Source: an uncultured Alphaproteobacteria bacterium (GTDB taxonomy: Bacteria; Pseudomonadota; Alphaproteobacteria; Micavibrionales; Micavibrionaceae). Taken from it: a stretch of DNA of 64,000 nt. The DNA lies in the NCBI GenBank assembly GCA_937931645.1, contig CALHAR010000002.1, positions 62,001 through 126,000 on the forward strand, read 5' to 3'. The first letter of the stretch is position 1. Every line of letters starts with the position of its first letter. Positions 17,931 through 28,943 of this stretch are shown here, piece by piece. The notes beneath the pieces are model-generated. The model did no database searches. It was not told the DNA's origin and saw only the letters and a list, made by a program, of their open reading frames with translations. The position numbers and the translations under genes are program-made.

Positions 17931-19353
17931 TTTGTTGAATAGTGAAGAATTACCTATGACAGGTGTTACAGCAGATAGTCATAAGGTAAAGAAAGGCTTT
18001 TTATTTGCCGCCCTTCCAGGAAGTAAGGTTCAGGGTGTTCAATTTATTGAGGATGCTATACAGCATGGCGCAAAAATAATTTTAGCCGGTATAGGGGTAA
18101 CTTTGCCGCAAGACGCTCCGAGTGACGTTGTTTTAATTGAAGTTGACAATCCGCGTCAGGCTTTCGCAAAGATAGTTGCAAAATTTTATAAACTGCAACC
18201 TAAGAACATTGTGGCAGTAACGGGAACGAGCGGTAAAACATCTACGGTTTCCTTCGTTCAGCAACTTTGGCATCTATCGGGTGTAACGCAATGCGCATCG
18301 TTAGGGACGTTGGGTGTTCGTGGCCCTGGTATACGACGTCATAGCGCGTTAACAACGCCAGATACGCAAGGGTTGCACGCCGAAATGGCTGATTTAGCAT
18401 CGGCAGGGATTGATCATTTGGCAATGGAGGCCTCCAGCCATGGGTTGGATCAATTCCGCTTAGATGGTGTTGAGGTTAAGGTGGCAGCGTATACAAACCT
18501 GTCGCATGACCATTTGGATTATCACAAAGATATGGATGAGTATTTTGATGCAAAGGCGCGCTTATTTTCTGAAGTTATGCGGAAAAATGGTGTTGCGGTT
18601 ATAAATACTGATGATGAATATGCGGATAAGCTTATTAAGCTTTGCGAAGCAGCGAAGCATAAGATTATAAGTTTTGGTAAAAGTGGCAAGAGTATTGAAC
18701 TACTAGACCGTGTTCCGACGCCGAGCGGTCAAGATATTAAAATTGCTGTTGAGGGAAAAGAATATCAGTTAACGCTGCCGCTTGTTGGTGAGTTTCAAGT
18801 GATGAATGCACTTTGTGCGTTGGGATTAATGTTGGCGCAAGATGATGATGCAGATAAGTTTGTTCCGTTATTAGAGATGCTGCGCGGTGTTCCTGGAAGG
18901 TTGCAATTAATCTCTGGGCATCCTAAAGGTGCGGTTTATGTCGATTACGCTCATAAGCCAGCGGCATTAGAAGCAGTGTTAAAAACGTTACGCCCGCACA
19001 CGAAGGGTGATTTAATTTGTGTATTTGGGTGCGGCGGAAATCGTGACCATGGTAAGCGGACGATGATGGGAAAAATCTCATCTGAGTTGGCAGATAAAAC
19101 AATCATAACGGATGATAACCCACGCTATGAAGAGCCAGAAAAGATACGAGCACAAATTTTAAAAACCGCACCAAATGCCAAAGAAATTGGTGATCGGGCG
19201 ATGGCGATTGATTATGCCGTAAGTAATTTAAAACAAGGAGATGTTTTGGTTGTTGCGGGAAAAGGGCATGAAACGGGGCAGATTGTGGGCGAAACTGTGC
19301 ATGATTTTGATGATGTTGAAGAAGTTAAAAAAGCTATAGAGAAAGTAAAGTAA
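17917..19353 (+). CDS. murE: UDP-MurNAc-L-Ala-D-Glu:meso-diaminopimelate ligase (TTG start)
   Basis: MurE adds meso-diaminopimelate to the cytoplasmic muropeptide. The 478-residue protein has the Mur N-terminal domain (MTGVTADSHKVKKGFLFAALPG), the ATP motif VTGTSGKTSTVSF, the SSHGLDQFRLDGV region and the DDNPRYEEP motif; DNPR indicates meso-DAP rather than lysine specificity. The start appears to be TTG 17917, with AAGGAG eight bases upstream inside the ftsI 3' end. No ATG lies nearer than residue 14 (ATG 17956). Confidence 0.96.
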   Translation: MQFIDLLNSEELPMTGVTADSHKVKKGFLFAALPGSKVQGVQFIEDAIQHGAKIILAGIGVTLPQDAPSDVVLIEVDNPRQAFAKIVAKFYKLQPKNIVAVTGTSGKTSTVSFVQQLWHLSGVTQCASLGTLGVRGPGIRRHSALTTPDTQGLHAEMADLASAGIDHLAMEASSHGLDQFRLDGVEVKVAAYTNLSHDHLDYHKDMDEYFDAKARLFSEVMRKNGVAVINTDDEYADKLIKLCEAAKHKIISFGKSGKSIELLDRVPTPSGQDIKIAVEGKEYQLTLPLVGEFQVMNALCALGLMLAQDDDADKFVPLLEMLRGVPGRLQLISGHPKGAVYVDYAHKPAALEAVLKTLRPHTKGDLICVFGCGGNRDHGKRTMMGKISSELADKTIITDDNPRYEEPEKIRAQILKTAPNAKEIGDRAMAIDYAVSNLKQGDVLVVAGKGHETGQIVGETVHDFDDVEEVKKAIEKVK

Positions 19354-20786
19354 TGGGGAAATCAAACACAATCTGGACGGCGAAAGATGTGATGATGGCG
19401 ACGGGTGGCGAGTGCTCTTCTGACCAGTGGGGCGCAAGTGGTATGTCGATTGATACGCGAACATTGCAAGCAGGTGACATTTTTGTTGCTTTGTTGGGAG
19501 GTAATGGTAATGGCCATGACTATGTGAAGAGTGCGATTGATAAAGGTGCTGTCGTTGCTATTGTTAGTGAGGCTGTTGAAGGTGTTGATAGTGCAAAGCT
19601 TTTAATTGTTGAGGATACGTTAAAGGCAATGGAAGATTTGGGGGGTGCAGCACGTTCAAGAACAGCGGCAAAAGTTATTGGTATCACGGGCAGTGTTGGC
19701 AAAACAGGAACGAAAGAAATGTTGGTGGCCGCTCTTGATGTGCAAGGGCAAACGCATGGGAGTATTAAAAGTTATAATAATCATTGGGGGGTTCCGTTGA
19801 GCTTGTCGGGTATGCATGCGGGGACTGATTTTGGTGTTTTTGAAATGGGAATGAACCGCCCCAATGAAATTACACCGCTTAGTCAGATGGTAAAACCTGA
19901 TATCGCAATTATCACGACGATTGCACCAGTTCATGTTGAACATTTTAAAGATGGTATTGATGGTATTGTGGCGGCAAAATCAGAGGTTTTTGATGGAATG
20001 GATGTGGGCGGCGATGTTGTGTTAAATCGTGATATTGAAAGCTTTGAAGTATTGAAGAGTAAAGCTGAATCTAAAGGGTTAAAAGTTCATAGTTTTGGCG
20101 AAGATAAAAGTGCGGATAGCAGGATTTTAGATTGTTTAGAGGCCGCCAATGGATCGCGTGTTAAAGCCAATATTTTGGGAGAAGATATTACGTTTAATCT
20201 CCAGATAGCAGGGCGGCATATTGTTTGTAATGCATTGGCTGCTTTAACAGCTGTAAAACTAGCGGGAGCCGATATTCAAAAAGCGGCAAAAGCGCTCGCA
20301 ACGCAAGAACCGATTATTGGCCGTGGCAAACGTGAGATAATTGATAGCGGCGTGGCGGACAACCCCATTACATTGATTGATGAAAGTTATAATGCGTCAC
20401 CGACGGCAATGAATGCAGCCTTTAAGGTTTTGGCGTTAGTTGATCCCGGGCGGGGTGGGCGACGTATTGCCATCTTAGGTGATATGTTGGAATTAGGTAA
20501 GGATAGTGGGAGAATGCATGCGGACCTTGCCTTGCCATTGAAGGCTTCTAATGTTGATTTGGTTTATACCTGTGGTAAAGATATGAAAAAACTTTATGAG
20601 CAGTTGCCAGCCAATCAACGCGGTGCTCATAAAGAAACAAGTCAAGAACTGGCGCAAATTGTTCCTGATGTTTTAGTGCCCGGTGATGTTGTTATGGTTA
20701 AGGGGTCTTTGGGAAGTAAAATGGGGTTGGTTGTTGAAGCGCTTCGTACACTGCCCAGTAAATTAACGGCTAAGAAAAAGGTTTAA
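19353..20786 (+). CDS. murF: UDP-MurNAc-tripeptide:D-Ala-D-Ala ligase
   Basis: MurF adds D-Ala-D-Ala and completes the UDP-MurNAc-pentapeptide. The 477-residue protein has [25 protein letters not shown], the P-loop [24 protein letters not shown], the [10 protein letters not shown] motif, AHVEHF-like PVHVEHFKD and [16 protein letters not shown]. The start overlaps the murE stop by one base (TAATG), which couples the two ligases. Confidence 0.97.
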   Translation: MGKSNTIWTAKDVMMATGGECSSDQWGASGMSIDTRTLQAGDIFVALLGGNGNGHDYVKSAIDKGAVVAIVSEAVEGVDSAKLLIVEDTLKAMEDLGGAARSRTAAKVIGITGSVGKTGTKEMLVAALDVQGQTHGSIKSYNNHWGVPLSLSGMHAGTDFGVFEMGMNRPNEITPLSQMVKPDIAIITTIAPVHVEHFKDGIDGIVAAKSEVFDGMDVGGDVVLNRDIESFEVLKSKAESKGLKVHSFGEDKSADSRILDCLEAANGSRVKANILGEDITFNLQIAGRHIVCNALAALTAVKLAGADIQKAAKALATQEPIIGRGKREIIDSGVADNPITLIDESYNASPTAMNAAFKVLALVDPGRGGRRIAILGDMLELGKDSGRMHADLALPLKASNVDLVYTCGKDMKKLYEQLPANQRGAHKETSQELAQIVPDVLVPGDVVMVKGSLGSKMGLVVEALRTLPSKLTAKKKV

Positions 20787-20791
20787 ATAAA

Positions 20792-21877
20792 ATGCTCTAT
20801 CACCTTCTTTATCCATTGGCGGACGACTTCGCGATTTTTAATTTATTTCGTTATATTACGTTCCGTACGGGCGGCGCGATTATGACGGCTTTGATTATTG
20901 GCTTTGTGATTGGGCCAGCGATGATTAAATGGCTTAAAAAGAAACAAAAAGAAGGTCAACCTATTCGTGCCGATGGTCCTGAAGGACATTTTAAAAAAGC
21001 AGGAACCCCAACAATGGGTGGTTTGATGATTTTAATATCAGCAGGGATTTCAGTCTTGCTTTGGGCTGATTTAACCAACCCTTATGTGTGGGTTGTTGGC
21101 GGTGTTATTTTATCTTTCGGTTTAATAGGGGCGGCAGACGATTATGCGAAGTTAACGAAAAGATCACATGAGGGTATATCAGGGAAGGTGAGGTTGCTGT
21201 GTGAGTTTACTTTTGCGTTTTTAGCGGTGACGGCCTATATAAATTTTACAACAACAGAAATAGCGACTGGGTTATCTATTCCTTTTGTAAAAGATTATTT
21301 ATTGCCACTGGGTATTTTATCTATTCCGTTTGGTATGTTGGTAATTGTTGGGGCCTCTAATGCTGTGAACCTAACAGATGGACTTGATGGCTTAGCAATC
21401 GTTCCAGTTATGATAGCGGCGGCGTGTTACGGCCTGATTAGTTATCTTGTTGGTAATGCTTTATTTTCAGATTATTTGGGAATTCAATTTATTGCAGGAA
21501 CAGGAGAGCTGGCGATTATATGCGGCGCATTGATTGGTGCAGGTATGGGTTTTCTTTGGTTTAATGCACCGCCGGCGATGGTGTTTATGGGCGATACAGG
21601 GTCGCTTTCCATGGGTGCAGGACTTGGTGCGATGGCGGTTGTGGTGAAGCATGAATTAGTGCTGGCAATTATTGGTGGGTTGTTTGTCTTTGAAACATTA
21701 TCTGTCGTTATACAGGTTGCCTCGTTTAAACTGACAGGCAAGCGCGTGTTTAGAATGGCGCCAATCCATCATCATTTTGAGAAAAAAGGCTGGTCGGAGC
21801 CGACAGTTGTTATTCGTTTTTGGATTATTGCTGTTATATTGGCGTTGGTAGGTCTGTCCACCTTAAAGTTAAGATAG
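20792..21877 (+). CDS. mraY: Phospho-N-acetylmuramoyl-pentapeptide transferase
   Basis: MraY transfers phospho-MurNAc-pentapeptide to undecaprenyl phosphate and makes lipid I in the inner membrane. The 361-residue protein has about ten hydrophobic helices, the TPTMGGL motif, the aspartate pair in [10 protein letters not shown], the [10 protein letters not shown] motif and [12 protein letters not shown]. It is full length with every catalytic motif visible. It ends in TAG, which matters for interpreting the amber codons at 13436 and 13652. Confidence 0.98.
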   Translation: MLYHLLYPLADDFAIFNLFRYITFRTGGAIMTALIIGFVIGPAMIKWLKKKQKEGQPIRADGPEGHFKKAGTPTMGGLMILISAGISVLLWADLTNPYVWVVGGVILSFGLIGAADDYAKLTKRSHEGISGKVRLLCEFTFAFLAVTAYINFTTTEIATGLSIPFVKDYLLPLGILSIPFGMLVIVGASNAVNLTDGLDGLAIVPVMIAAACYGLISYLVGNALFSDYLGIQFIAGTGELAIICGALIGAGMGFLWFNAPPAMVFMGDTGSLSMGAGLGAMAVVVKHELVLAIIGGLFVFETLSVVIQVASFKLTGKRVFRMAPIHHHFEKKGWSEPTVVIRFWIIAVILALVGLSTLKLR

Positions 21878-21883
21878 GGTGCT

Positions 21884-23269
21884 ATGATTGATTTATCTTT
21901 TTATGCACAAAAGCTAGATAAAAAAAACGTTGCTGTTTTTGGCTTAGGATTATCGGGTCTCGCCGCAATAAAGGCGCTGATTAGTGCTGATATCAGTGTG
22001 ACGGCGTGGGATGATAATCAAGATAATCGTGATAAAGCTGAAGTCCTTGGAGCTGTTATATTTGACCTTACTCAAGCTGATTTAAGTGTTTTTGACTTTC
22101 TTCTTCTTGCACCGGGTGTGCCATATAGTTTTGAACCGCATGCAGTTGTTGTTAATGCGCAGAAACATAACTTAGAGATTATTGGTGATTTAGAACTCCT
22201 TCATAGGAGTGGGCATGAAGTAAAAACAATAGGTATTACGGGTACCAATGGAAAATCAACTACGACTGCTTTGATGGCACATATTTTAAACGAGTGTGGT
22301 GTAAAAACAATAATGGGCGGTAATATTGGTAAAGCCGTGATGGATTTGGATATATCAGATAATATCGATGTGTTGGTGCTAGAAATTTCATCTTATCAAA
22401 TGGATTTGTGCCCAACTTATAGACCAGATGTTTCTATGTTGCTCAATATTACGCCTGATCACCTTGATAGGCACGGTAGTATGGATGATTATGTTGGAGC
22501 AAAGCAAAAAATACTTGAAGGTCAAGGTGTGGCGATCGTTAGTGTTGATGATGACTTTACGATGAAGGCTTTTGATTCAGCGTTTTGCCAAGGTATCAGA
22601 AAAGTGATTCCTGTTTCTGTTCATTCGACAATCCCTGAAGGAGTGTTTGTTAAAGACGGTTATTTAATAGAAAATAAATATGGTGAAGATGTTAAAGTCG
22701 GAAGCCTTGGTGGTTTGGAAACATTACGAGGGCTTCATAATCAACAAAATGCCGCCTTTACTTATGTTGCAGCTAAAACTTTTAGCTTAGAGGACTCTGC
22801 TGTTTTTAAGGCTTTTGCAACTTATGCTGGCTTACCACACCGTCAATATCTAGTGACACAAAACAATAACGTGTCTTATATTAATGACAGCAAAGCAACG
22901 AACGCAGAGGCTGCAGCTAAGGCTTTATCTTCTTACGATAATATTTTTTGGATCGTTGGAGGAAAGCCTAAAAATGGTGGGCTTAAAGGGTTAGAGATAT
23001 TCAAAGATAAAATTAAAAAATCTTATTTGATAGGTGAAGCAACAGAAGAATTTTCTGGCTGGTTTAAAGAGTATGGTTTTGAATTTTCTGTTTTTGAAGC
23101 ATTGAATGAGGCAACCGAAGCGGCTTATCAAGATTCTAAAGATACTGAAAGTCCGGCGACGGTTTTGTTGTCACCTGCTTGTGCATCATGGGATCAATTT
23201 TCTTCCTTTGAGGTTCGTGGTGATGTTTTCACAGATAAGGTTTTAGAGTTAGTGAGCTGTCGTAAATGA
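21884..23269 (+). CDS. murD: UDP-MurNAc-L-alanine:D-glutamate ligase
   Basis: MurD adds D-glutamate to UDP-MurNAc-L-Ala. The 461-residue protein begins with a Rossmann-like UDP-binding domain (VAVFGLGLSGLAAIKAL). It has the ATP motif GITGTNGKSTTTALM, NIGKAVMDL, LEISSYQMDL, LNITPDHLDRHGSMDDY and the C-terminal LLSPACASWDQFSSFEVRGD. The gene follows mraY after six bases. Its stop overlaps the ftsW start by four bases. Confidence 0.97.
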   Translation: MIDLSFYAQKLDKKNVAVFGLGLSGLAAIKALISADISVTAWDDNQDNRDKAEVLGAVIFDLTQADLSVFDFLLLAPGVPYSFEPHAVVVNAQKHNLEIIGDLELLHRSGHEVKTIGITGTNGKSTTTALMAHILNECGVKTIMGGNIGKAVMDLDISDNIDVLVLEISSYQMDLCPTYRPDVSMLLNITPDHLDRHGSMDDYVGAKQKILEGQGVAIVSVDDDFTMKAFDSAFCQGIRKVIPVSVHSTIPEGVFVKDGYLIENKYGEDVKVGSLGGLETLRGLHNQQNAAFTYVAAKTFSLEDSAVFKAFATYAGLPHRQYLVTQNNNVSYINDSKATNAEAAAKALSSYDNIFWIVGGKPKNGGLKGLEIFKDKIKKSYLIGEATEEFSGWFKEYGFEFSVFEALNEATEAAYQDSKDTESPATVLLSPACASWDQFSSFEVRGDVFTDKVLELVSCRK

Positions 23270-24429
23270 GTTTTCTTTCGCGAACTAACAAATCTTTTTT
23301 TGCCCGATGGTGGTGGACAGTTGATCGTACTTTATTAGTTCTTGTCAGCGCGATTATTATTTTTGGCGTTGTGTTGGTTATGGCTGCTAGTCCACCTGTG
23401 GCGATGCGTATTGGTTTAAATGAATATCATTTCGTTATACGTCACCTAATTGTCCTTATTCCTTCTGTGGTAGTTATGTTGGCTATTTCTTTGCTCGATG
23501 TTCGTAATATATGGCGTTTAGCTTTGCTTATGCTGGCAGGAAGCTTTGTTTGCCTTGTATATGTTCTTATGTTTGGAGTGGAAATTAAAGGAGCGCAGAG
23601 ATGGATTCATTTGCCGGGTTTTTCCTTGCAACCTAGTGAGTTTGCTAAACCTGCCTTTATCGTCGTCGCGGCCTGGTTCGTATCAAAGCAAAAAGATATA
23701 AAGGGTTATCCTGGAATAAAAATTGCGGCCGTTATCTATGGAGTTTTGGCTTCGTTATTAGTTCTTCAGCCTGATATGGGTATGACCTTCATTGTTACGT
23801 CTTGTTTTATAGCGATTGTTTTTATGGCTGGCATGCCTTTTCGTATTGTTTTTCTTCTTTTGGGGTTTGCGGTAGGGGCGGCAACGGCTGCTTATTTTAC
23901 ACTCTCACATGTTCGTAGTCGTGTTGATCGCTTTTTGAATCCAGAAAGTGGGGATACGTTTCAGATTGAGAAATCATTGGAGGCGTTCAAAAATGGTGGA
24001 GTTTTTGGAACTGGCCCAGGGCAGGGCACCGTGAAGTTAAAGATTCCAGATGCGCATGCTGATTTTATATTTTCGGTTGCGGGAGAGGAGCTGGGGTTGT
24101 TTTTTGTCCTTATTATAGTGACTTTGTACGCTGCTATCTTATTGAAGGGATTTAATAGAGTTATGGCTAGTGATAGCATGTTTGTGATTTTGGCCGCTGG
24201 TGGGCTTTTATGTATGTTTGGGCTTCAGGCCTTCATTCATATGGGATCCGCGCTTAGTTTGCTGCCGACAAAGGGGATGACTTTACCTTTTATTAGTTAT
24301 GGAGGCTCTTCGTTGTTGTCGATGAGCGTTGCGTTCGGTATGGTATTGGCGTTAACACGGCGACATACAAGGGCAGGAATTGCGCAAGCGGGGATGTCAA
24401 TTAGGTCTGTGAGTGCAGAAAAAATTTAA
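23266..24429 (+). CDS. ftsW: Septal peptidoglycan glycosyltransferase FtsW
   Basis: FtsW is the SEDS-family glycosyltransferase that polymerises lipid II at the septum with FtsI. The 387-residue membrane protein has about ten helices. It shows the SEDS motifs LQPSEFAKPAFI, LLVLQPDMGMTFIV, the extracellular loop FGTGPGQGTVKLKIPDAHADFIFSVAGEELG (with the catalytic-region Asp) and LPFISYGGSSLLS. It is distinguished from the second SEDS gene, rodA at 49973, by its place in the dcw cluster. Confidence 0.96.
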   Translation: MSFLSRTNKSFFARWWWTVDRTLLVLVSAIIIFGVVLVMAASPPVAMRIGLNEYHFVIRHLIVLIPSVVVMLAISLLDVRNIWRLALLMLAGSFVCLVYVLMFGVEIKGAQRWIHLPGFSLQPSEFAKPAFIVVAAWFVSKQKDIKGYPGIKIAAVIYGVLASLLVLQPDMGMTFIVTSCFIAIVFMAGMPFRIVFLLLGFAVGAATAAYFTLSHVRSRVDRFLNPESGDTFQIEKSLEAFKNGGVFGTGPGQGTVKLKIPDAHADFIFSVAGEELGLFFVLIIVTLYAAILLKGFNRVMASDSMFVILAAGGLLCMFGLQAFIHMGSALSLLPTKGMTLPFISYGGSSLLSMSVAFGMVLALTRRHTRAGIAQAGMSIRSVSAEKI

Positions 24430-24452
24430 TATTAAGTAAGGTGGACAAATAT

Positions 24453-25601
24453 ATGAACGCAGAAGCCAAGCAAATCTTAATTACCGCTGGTGGTACGGGT
24501 GGTCACATGTTTCCTGCGGAAGCCTTGGCGCGGGACTTGATCGGACGTGGTTATCGTGTGGCTCTGGCAACAGATGTACGGGGTAAGAAGTATGAGCCTT
24601 TTGCCGATGGAATTCCGGTTTATGTTCTAAAATCTGGCGCGGCCAAGAGTGGGATTTTCAGTAAAATTAAAACTGTTTTGGCGTTGGGTATCGGAGTTCT
24701 TCAAGCAAGAAAGCTCCTTGATAAATTGAAACCTTCTGTTGTCGTTGGTTTTGGTGGTTATCCGTCTTTTCCTGCAGTTCAGGCAGCGCAAAAGAAAAAT
24801 ATTCCGACTATTATTCATGAATCAAATGCTATTTTGGGGCGTGCAAATGCGTACCTTGCACCAAAAGCAGACCGTATTGCGGTGGCTTGGAATAGTATCA
24901 GCGGGCTTGACGAAAGTGATTCTGTGCGTGTTGTTATTACGGGTAATCCTGTACGCCCAGATATTGCCGCTCTTTATAACAAGCCTTATCCTGCGCTAGA
25001 GCAAGATGGTGTGTTGCGTATATTTATAATGGGTGGATCATTAGGCGCTAATATTTTTGGAGAAATTTTACCACAAGTGGTTGATAATTTATCGTCAGCG
25101 CATAAGCAGCGTTTAGAAATTGTTCAACAATGCCGTGAGGAAAATATTGAAGATGTTCGCAAGGCTTATAAAGAAGCTGGTATTAAAGCTGAATTAGCTA
25201 CATTCTTTGATAATGTAGCAGAGAGGTTGGAGAATTGTCATTTATTCATTGGACGTTCGGGAGCAAGTACGGTTTCTGAGGTCGCAACGGCAGGCCGTCC
25301 TGCTATTTTTGTACCTTATCCTCATCATAAAGACCAACAACAAAAAAGAAATGCTGATGCGGTTTTTGATGTTGGTGGTGCATGGGTGATGACGCAAGAT
25401 GGTTTTACTGTTGAGGCGTTACTGGCACGAATTGAGACCTTTCTACAAAACCCTGAAGTTTTGTTCAATGCGGCTGAAAATGCTAGAGCTTGCGGCAAAC
25501 CTGATGCGGCGCGAAAACTTGGGAATGTTGTCACGGCACTTGCGAGTGGTTGGGATAAGGATGCAAATAAGACTTTTGATTTGACGCAAGGTCGTGATTA
25601 A
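24453..25601 (+). CDS. murG: UDP-GlcNAc:lipid I N-acetylglucosaminyltransferase
   Basis: MurG converts lipid I to lipid II at the cytoplasmic face. From ATG 24453 the protein is 382 residues. It has the glycine-rich ITAGGTGGHMFPAEALA, VVGFGGYPSFPAV, HESNAILGRAN, IFIMGGSLGA, FIGRSGASTVSE and PYPHHKDQQQKRNA. A GTG four codons upstream is possible, but it sits within AAGGTGG, the best ribosome-binding site for ATG 24453, so I reject it. Confidence 0.96.
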   Translation: MNAEAKQILITAGGTGGHMFPAEALARDLIGRGYRVALATDVRGKKYEPFADGIPVYVLKSGAAKSGIFSKIKTVLALGIGVLQARKLLDKLKPSVVVGFGGYPSFPAVQAAQKKNIPTIIHESNAILGRANAYLAPKADRIAVAWNSISGLDESDSVRVVITGNPVRPDIAALYNKPYPALEQDGVLRIFIMGGSLGANIFGEILPQVVDNLSSAHKQRLEIVQQCREENIEDVRKAYKEAGIKAELATFFDNVAERLENCHLFIGRSGASTVSEVATAGRPAIFVPYPHHKDQQQKRNADAVFDVGGAWVMTQDGFTVEALLARIETFLQNPEVLFNAAENARACGKPDAARKLGNVVTALASGWDKDANKTFDLTQGRD

Positions 25602-25627
25602 AAAAATATTAGAGTAGGAGCTAAATC

Positions 25628-27070
25628 ATGCGCGCAATGCCACAAAATATAGGAAAGATTCATTTTGTCGGTATCGGTGGTATCGGAATGAGCGGTATTG
25701 CCGAAGTCCTCAATGCACTTGGTTATGAAGTTCAAGGGTCTGACATGTCGGATAGCGCTAATGTTGAGCGTCTCCGTAAAGAAGGAATTAAAGTTTTTAT
25801 TGGTCATGATGCTAAAAACATCGAAGAGGCGGCCATTGTCGTTGTTTCTACCGCGATTAAAGATGAAAACCCTGAATTAAAGGCGGCGCGAGAGCAACGT
25901 AAAACAATAGTCCGCCGTGCCGAAATGTTAGCTGAATTAATGCGGATGAAATGGTCCGTGGCGATTGCAGGAACACACGGAAAAACCACGACAACTATGA
26001 TGGTGGGAACTATGTTGGAAGAGGCTGGGTATGACCCTACTGTCATCAATGGCGGTATCGTCAACAGTTATGGCACCAATACTCGTATCGGAGAGAGTGA
26101 CTGGATTGTTGCGGAAGCCGATGAAAGCGATGGAACATTTACTAAGCTTCCCGCAACGGTGGCGGTTGTGACGAATATTGATCCTGAACATTTAGACCAT
26201 TATGGCTCCTACGATAATATCAAGGCAGCCTTTAGACGTTTTATTGATAACTTACCATTTTATGGTTTTGCGGCGTTGTGCTCTGATCACCCTGCAGTGC
26301 AGGCGATGATTCCTGGTTTGGCGGATCGTCGTATTATTACGTATGGATTTAACCCGCAAGCTGATGTTCGTGTGACCAATGTGCGTTCAAGCGCGGAAGG
26401 TAATGTGTTTGATGTGACTTTTGCAGGTTGGATGACGAATGGTGAAGAAGAGACGCTGAAAGATATTTTCTTGCCGATGCTTGGTGATCATAATGTGTCG
26501 AATTCTTTAGCCTCATTGACTATCGCGCATGAAATGGGCGTGCCACATGCTATCATGAAAACCGCCATGAAAAACTTTAGCGGTGTGAAGCGACGTTTTA
26601 CCAAAACAGGGGAAAGCAATGGTATTACCGTGATTGATGATTACGCCCATCACCCCGTAGAGATACAAGCTGTGTTGAAGGCAGCGCGCCAAGCTGTTGA
26701 TAAAGAAGGCAAAAAAGTCATCGCAGTAATGCAGCCACATCGCTATACAAGGCTTCGTGATTTGATGGATGATTTTTGCACCTGTTTTAATGATGCCGAT
26801 GCGGTGATGATTGCCGATGTTTATGAAGCTGGTGAAAGTCCGATTGAAGGTGCAGATAAAGAACATTTAGCGGCTGGTGTTAGTGAACGCGGTCATAAAT
26901 CCGCGCAAGTTTTACTAAGTGTTGATGCGCTGGCCAGCATGGTTGTTGAGGTCGCCGAAGAAGGTGATTACGTTATCTGTCTTGGCGCTGGTGATATCAG
27001 TAAATGGGCCTATGATTTGCCAGAACAATTAGATGCCGAATTTGCCAAAAGGCAAAAGCAAAGTGCGTAA
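25628..27070 (+). CDS. murC: UDP-N-acetylmuramate:L-alanine ligase
   Basis: MurC attaches the first amino acid, L-alanine, to UDP-MurNAc. The 480-residue protein has the N-terminal [18 protein letters not shown], the ATP motif [45 protein letters not shown] and [13 protein letters not shown] ribosome-binding site (AGGAG) lies about ten bases before ATG 25628. Its stop overlaps the murB start by one base (TAATG). Confidence 0.97.
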   Translation: MRAMPQNIGKIHFVGIGGIGMSGIAEVLNALGYEVQGSDMSDSANVERLRKEGIKVFIGHDAKNIEEAAIVVVSTAIKDENPELKAAREQRKTIVRRAEMLAELMRMKWSVAIAGTHGKTTTTMMVGTMLEEAGYDPTVINGGIVNSYGTNTRIGESDWIVAEADESDGTFTKLPATVAVVTNIDPEHLDHYGSYDNIKAAFRRFIDNLPFYGFAALCSDHPAVQAMIPGLADRRIITYGFNPQADVRVTNVRSSAEGNVFDVTFAGWMTNGEEETLKDIFLPMLGDHNVSNSLASLTIAHEMGVPHAIMKTAMKNFSGVKRRFTKTGESNGITVIDDYAHHPVEIQAVLKAARQAVDKEGKKVIAVMQPHRYTRLRDLMDDFCTCFNDADAVMIADVYEAGESPIEGADKEHLAAGVSERGHKSAQVLLSVDALASMVVEVAEEGDYVICLGAGDISKWAYDLPEQLDAEFAKRQKQSA

Positions 27071-27993
27071 TGATCGAGAAGCTTCCTGAAGTTCGTGGTC
27101 GATACACCGAAGATGCGCCGTTGGGGGCAAAGGGGTGGTTTCGTTGTGGCGGAACAGCTGAAGTTTTGTTTAAGCCTGCTGACTTTGATGATTTGCAACG
27201 TTTCTTACAAAATTGCTCTGATGAGATTCCTGTTCATGTGTTTGGCGCGTTGTCTAATACCATTATTCGTGATGGGGGATTGAGGGGCGTAATTATACGT
27301 TTAGGGCGTGAATTTTCAGACATTAAAGTTGAGGGTGATCTTATTACTGCTGGCGCGCTGGCGCTGGACGCGAATGTCGCGAATGTTGCCGCAGATCATG
27401 GTTTAGGTGGCTTAGAGTTTTTAAGTGGTATTCCCGGCACTATCGGTGGTGCGGTGAAAATGAATGCAGGGTGTTATGGAACAGAAACAAAAGACGTGAT
27501 GGTGGAGGCGACGATTTTAAATCGCGATGGGACGCTTCAAACAGTAAAATCAGAAGATTTAGACATGACTTATCGCCATACAAGTCTTCAAGATGGACAG
27601 ATTGTGATTAGTGCGACTTTTAAAGGTATACGGGAAAATGTTGAAGAAGTTAAACAACGTATTGCTGATATAAAAGAAAAACGTGAGCAGTCTCAACCCA
27701 TTAGGGAAAAAACTGGAGGTTCTACTTTTGCCAATCCTTCGGTTGAAGATTTGGTAAAAGCTGGTTTGCCCGATGATACAAAAGTTTGGCAACTTATTGA
27801 CAATGCGGGCGGCCGTGGGCTTGATGTTGGTGATGCGCAGATGAGCGTAAAACATTGTAACTTCATGATAAATAAAGGTGACGCAATGGCGAGTGACCTT
27901 GAGGCTTTGGGCGAAGAGGTGAAAAGGCGTGTTGCAGATAAAAGCGGTATTACGCTACGCTGGGAAATAAGAAGAATGGGACAAGAGTTATGA
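27070..27993 (+). CDS. murB: UDP-N-acetylenolpyruvoylglucosamine reductase
   Basis: MurB reduces the enolpyruvyl group to form UDP-MurNAc, with FAD and NADPH. The 307-residue protein has the FAD segment HVFGALSNTIIRDGGLRGV, GLEFLSGIPGTIGGAVKMNAGCYG, the YRHTSLQ region, the catalytic-Ser motif GGSTFANPS and the closing HCNFMINKGDA and LRWEIRRMG. It is placed between murC and ddl, the usual alphaproteobacterial order. The stop overlaps ddl by four bases. Confidence 0.97.
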   Translation: MIEKLPEVRGRYTEDAPLGAKGWFRCGGTAEVLFKPADFDDLQRFLQNCSDEIPVHVFGALSNTIIRDGGLRGVIIRLGREFSDIKVEGDLITAGALALDANVANVAADHGLGGLEFLSGIPGTIGGAVKMNAGCYGTETKDVMVEATILNRDGTLQTVKSEDLDMTYRHTSLQDGQIVISATFKGIRENVEEVKQRIADIKEKREQSQPIREKTGGSTFANPSVEDLVKAGLPDDTKVWQLIDNAGGRGLDVGDAQMSVKHCNFMINKGDAMASDLEALGEEVKRRVADKSGITLRWEIRRMGQEL

Positions 27994-28943
27994 CGAAAAC
28001 AGTAGCGTTATTAGTTGGGGGTTGGTCTGCGGAACGTGGTGTATCTTTGTTTAAGGGTGAGCATGTTGCAAAAGCGTTAATTGAGGCTGGTTACGATGTG
28101 AAGATCGTTGATGTTACGAGTGATATCAAGAAGCTGGTGAATGATTTAACCCCTAAGCCAAATGTTGTGTTTAACAATCTTTATGGCCGTGGTGGTGAGG
28201 ATGGAGTCATACAGGGAGTGTTAGAGGCAATGAAAATTCCTTATACGCATTCTGGCGTGATGGCATCTGCTATTGGTATGGATAAACCGACGGCGAAACG
28301 AATAGCAAACTCGGTTGGTATTAAATGTGCCAATGGTCGTGTTGCTTCAAAAGAGGACGTGTTGGCAGAAAATGTAATGTCGAGGCCTTATGTTGTTAAG
28401 CCGATGAATGAGGGTTCTAGTTTTGGTGTGCGGATTATTTTTGATGATGACAACCAGCAGCCTTTAGACGAGGAGAGTTGGAGCTTTGGAGATGAAGTCT
28501 TAGTTGAAGAGTATGTTGAAGGCCGTGAAATCCATGTGGCAGTTTTGGATGGGGTGGCGCAAGAAGTTACAGAGATTATCGTTCCGGGGCGTTTTTTTGA
28601 TTATGATGCAAAGTATGATAGCCAAGAGACAAAGTTAGTAACACCGGCTGATATCCCGCAGGATGTACGCAATACGGCAATGAATAACGCCTCTAAGATT
28701 TTTAAAGAAATAGGGTGTGAAGGCGTTGCCCGATGTGATTTTATATATGATGTTTCCAAAACGGGTAAAGATGCGGTATACTTTTTGGAAATAAATACCT
28801 TGCCAGGGTTAACGGACCAATCAGTTGCGGCTCTTCAACCCATTCATAACGGCATGTCTTTCGTTCAACTCTGCTCTCATCTTGTGGAAACCGCCAAATG
28901 TCATGGTTTAATAGAAAATCAAAAAGACGCAAGTCAGTCATAA
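27990..28943 (+). CDS. ddl: D-alanine:D-alanine ligase
   Basis: Ddl makes the D-Ala-D-Ala dipeptide used by MurF. The 317-residue ATP-grasp enzyme has VALLVGGWSAERGVSL, LYGRGGEDGVIQGVLE, the serine motif YTHSGVMASAIGMDKP, MNEGSSFGVRII, EEYVEGREIHVAVLDG and the metal-binding EINTLPGLTDQS. Its last 46 bases overlap ftsQ in another frame, an unusually long overlap within this cluster. Confidence 0.97.
   Translation: MTKTVALLVGGWSAERGVSLFKGEHVAKALIEAGYDVKIVDVTSDIKKLVNDLTPKPNVVFNNLYGRGGEDGVIQGVLEAMKIPYTHSGVMASAIGMDKPTAKRIANSVGIKCANGRVASKEDVLAENVMSRPYVVKPMNEGSSFGVRIIFDDDNQQPLDEESWSFGDEVLVEEYVEGREIHVAVLDGVAQEVTEIIVPGRFFDYDAKYDSQETKLVTPADIPQDVRNTAMNNASKIFKEIGCEGVARCDFIYDVSKTGKDAVYFLEINTLPGLTDQSVAALQPIHNGMSFVQLCSHLVETAKCHGLIENQKDASQS

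Noticed and set aside
24441-24452. GTG start four codons upstream for murG
   Set aside because: The GTG lies within AAGGTGG, which is the best ribosome-binding site for ATG 24453.
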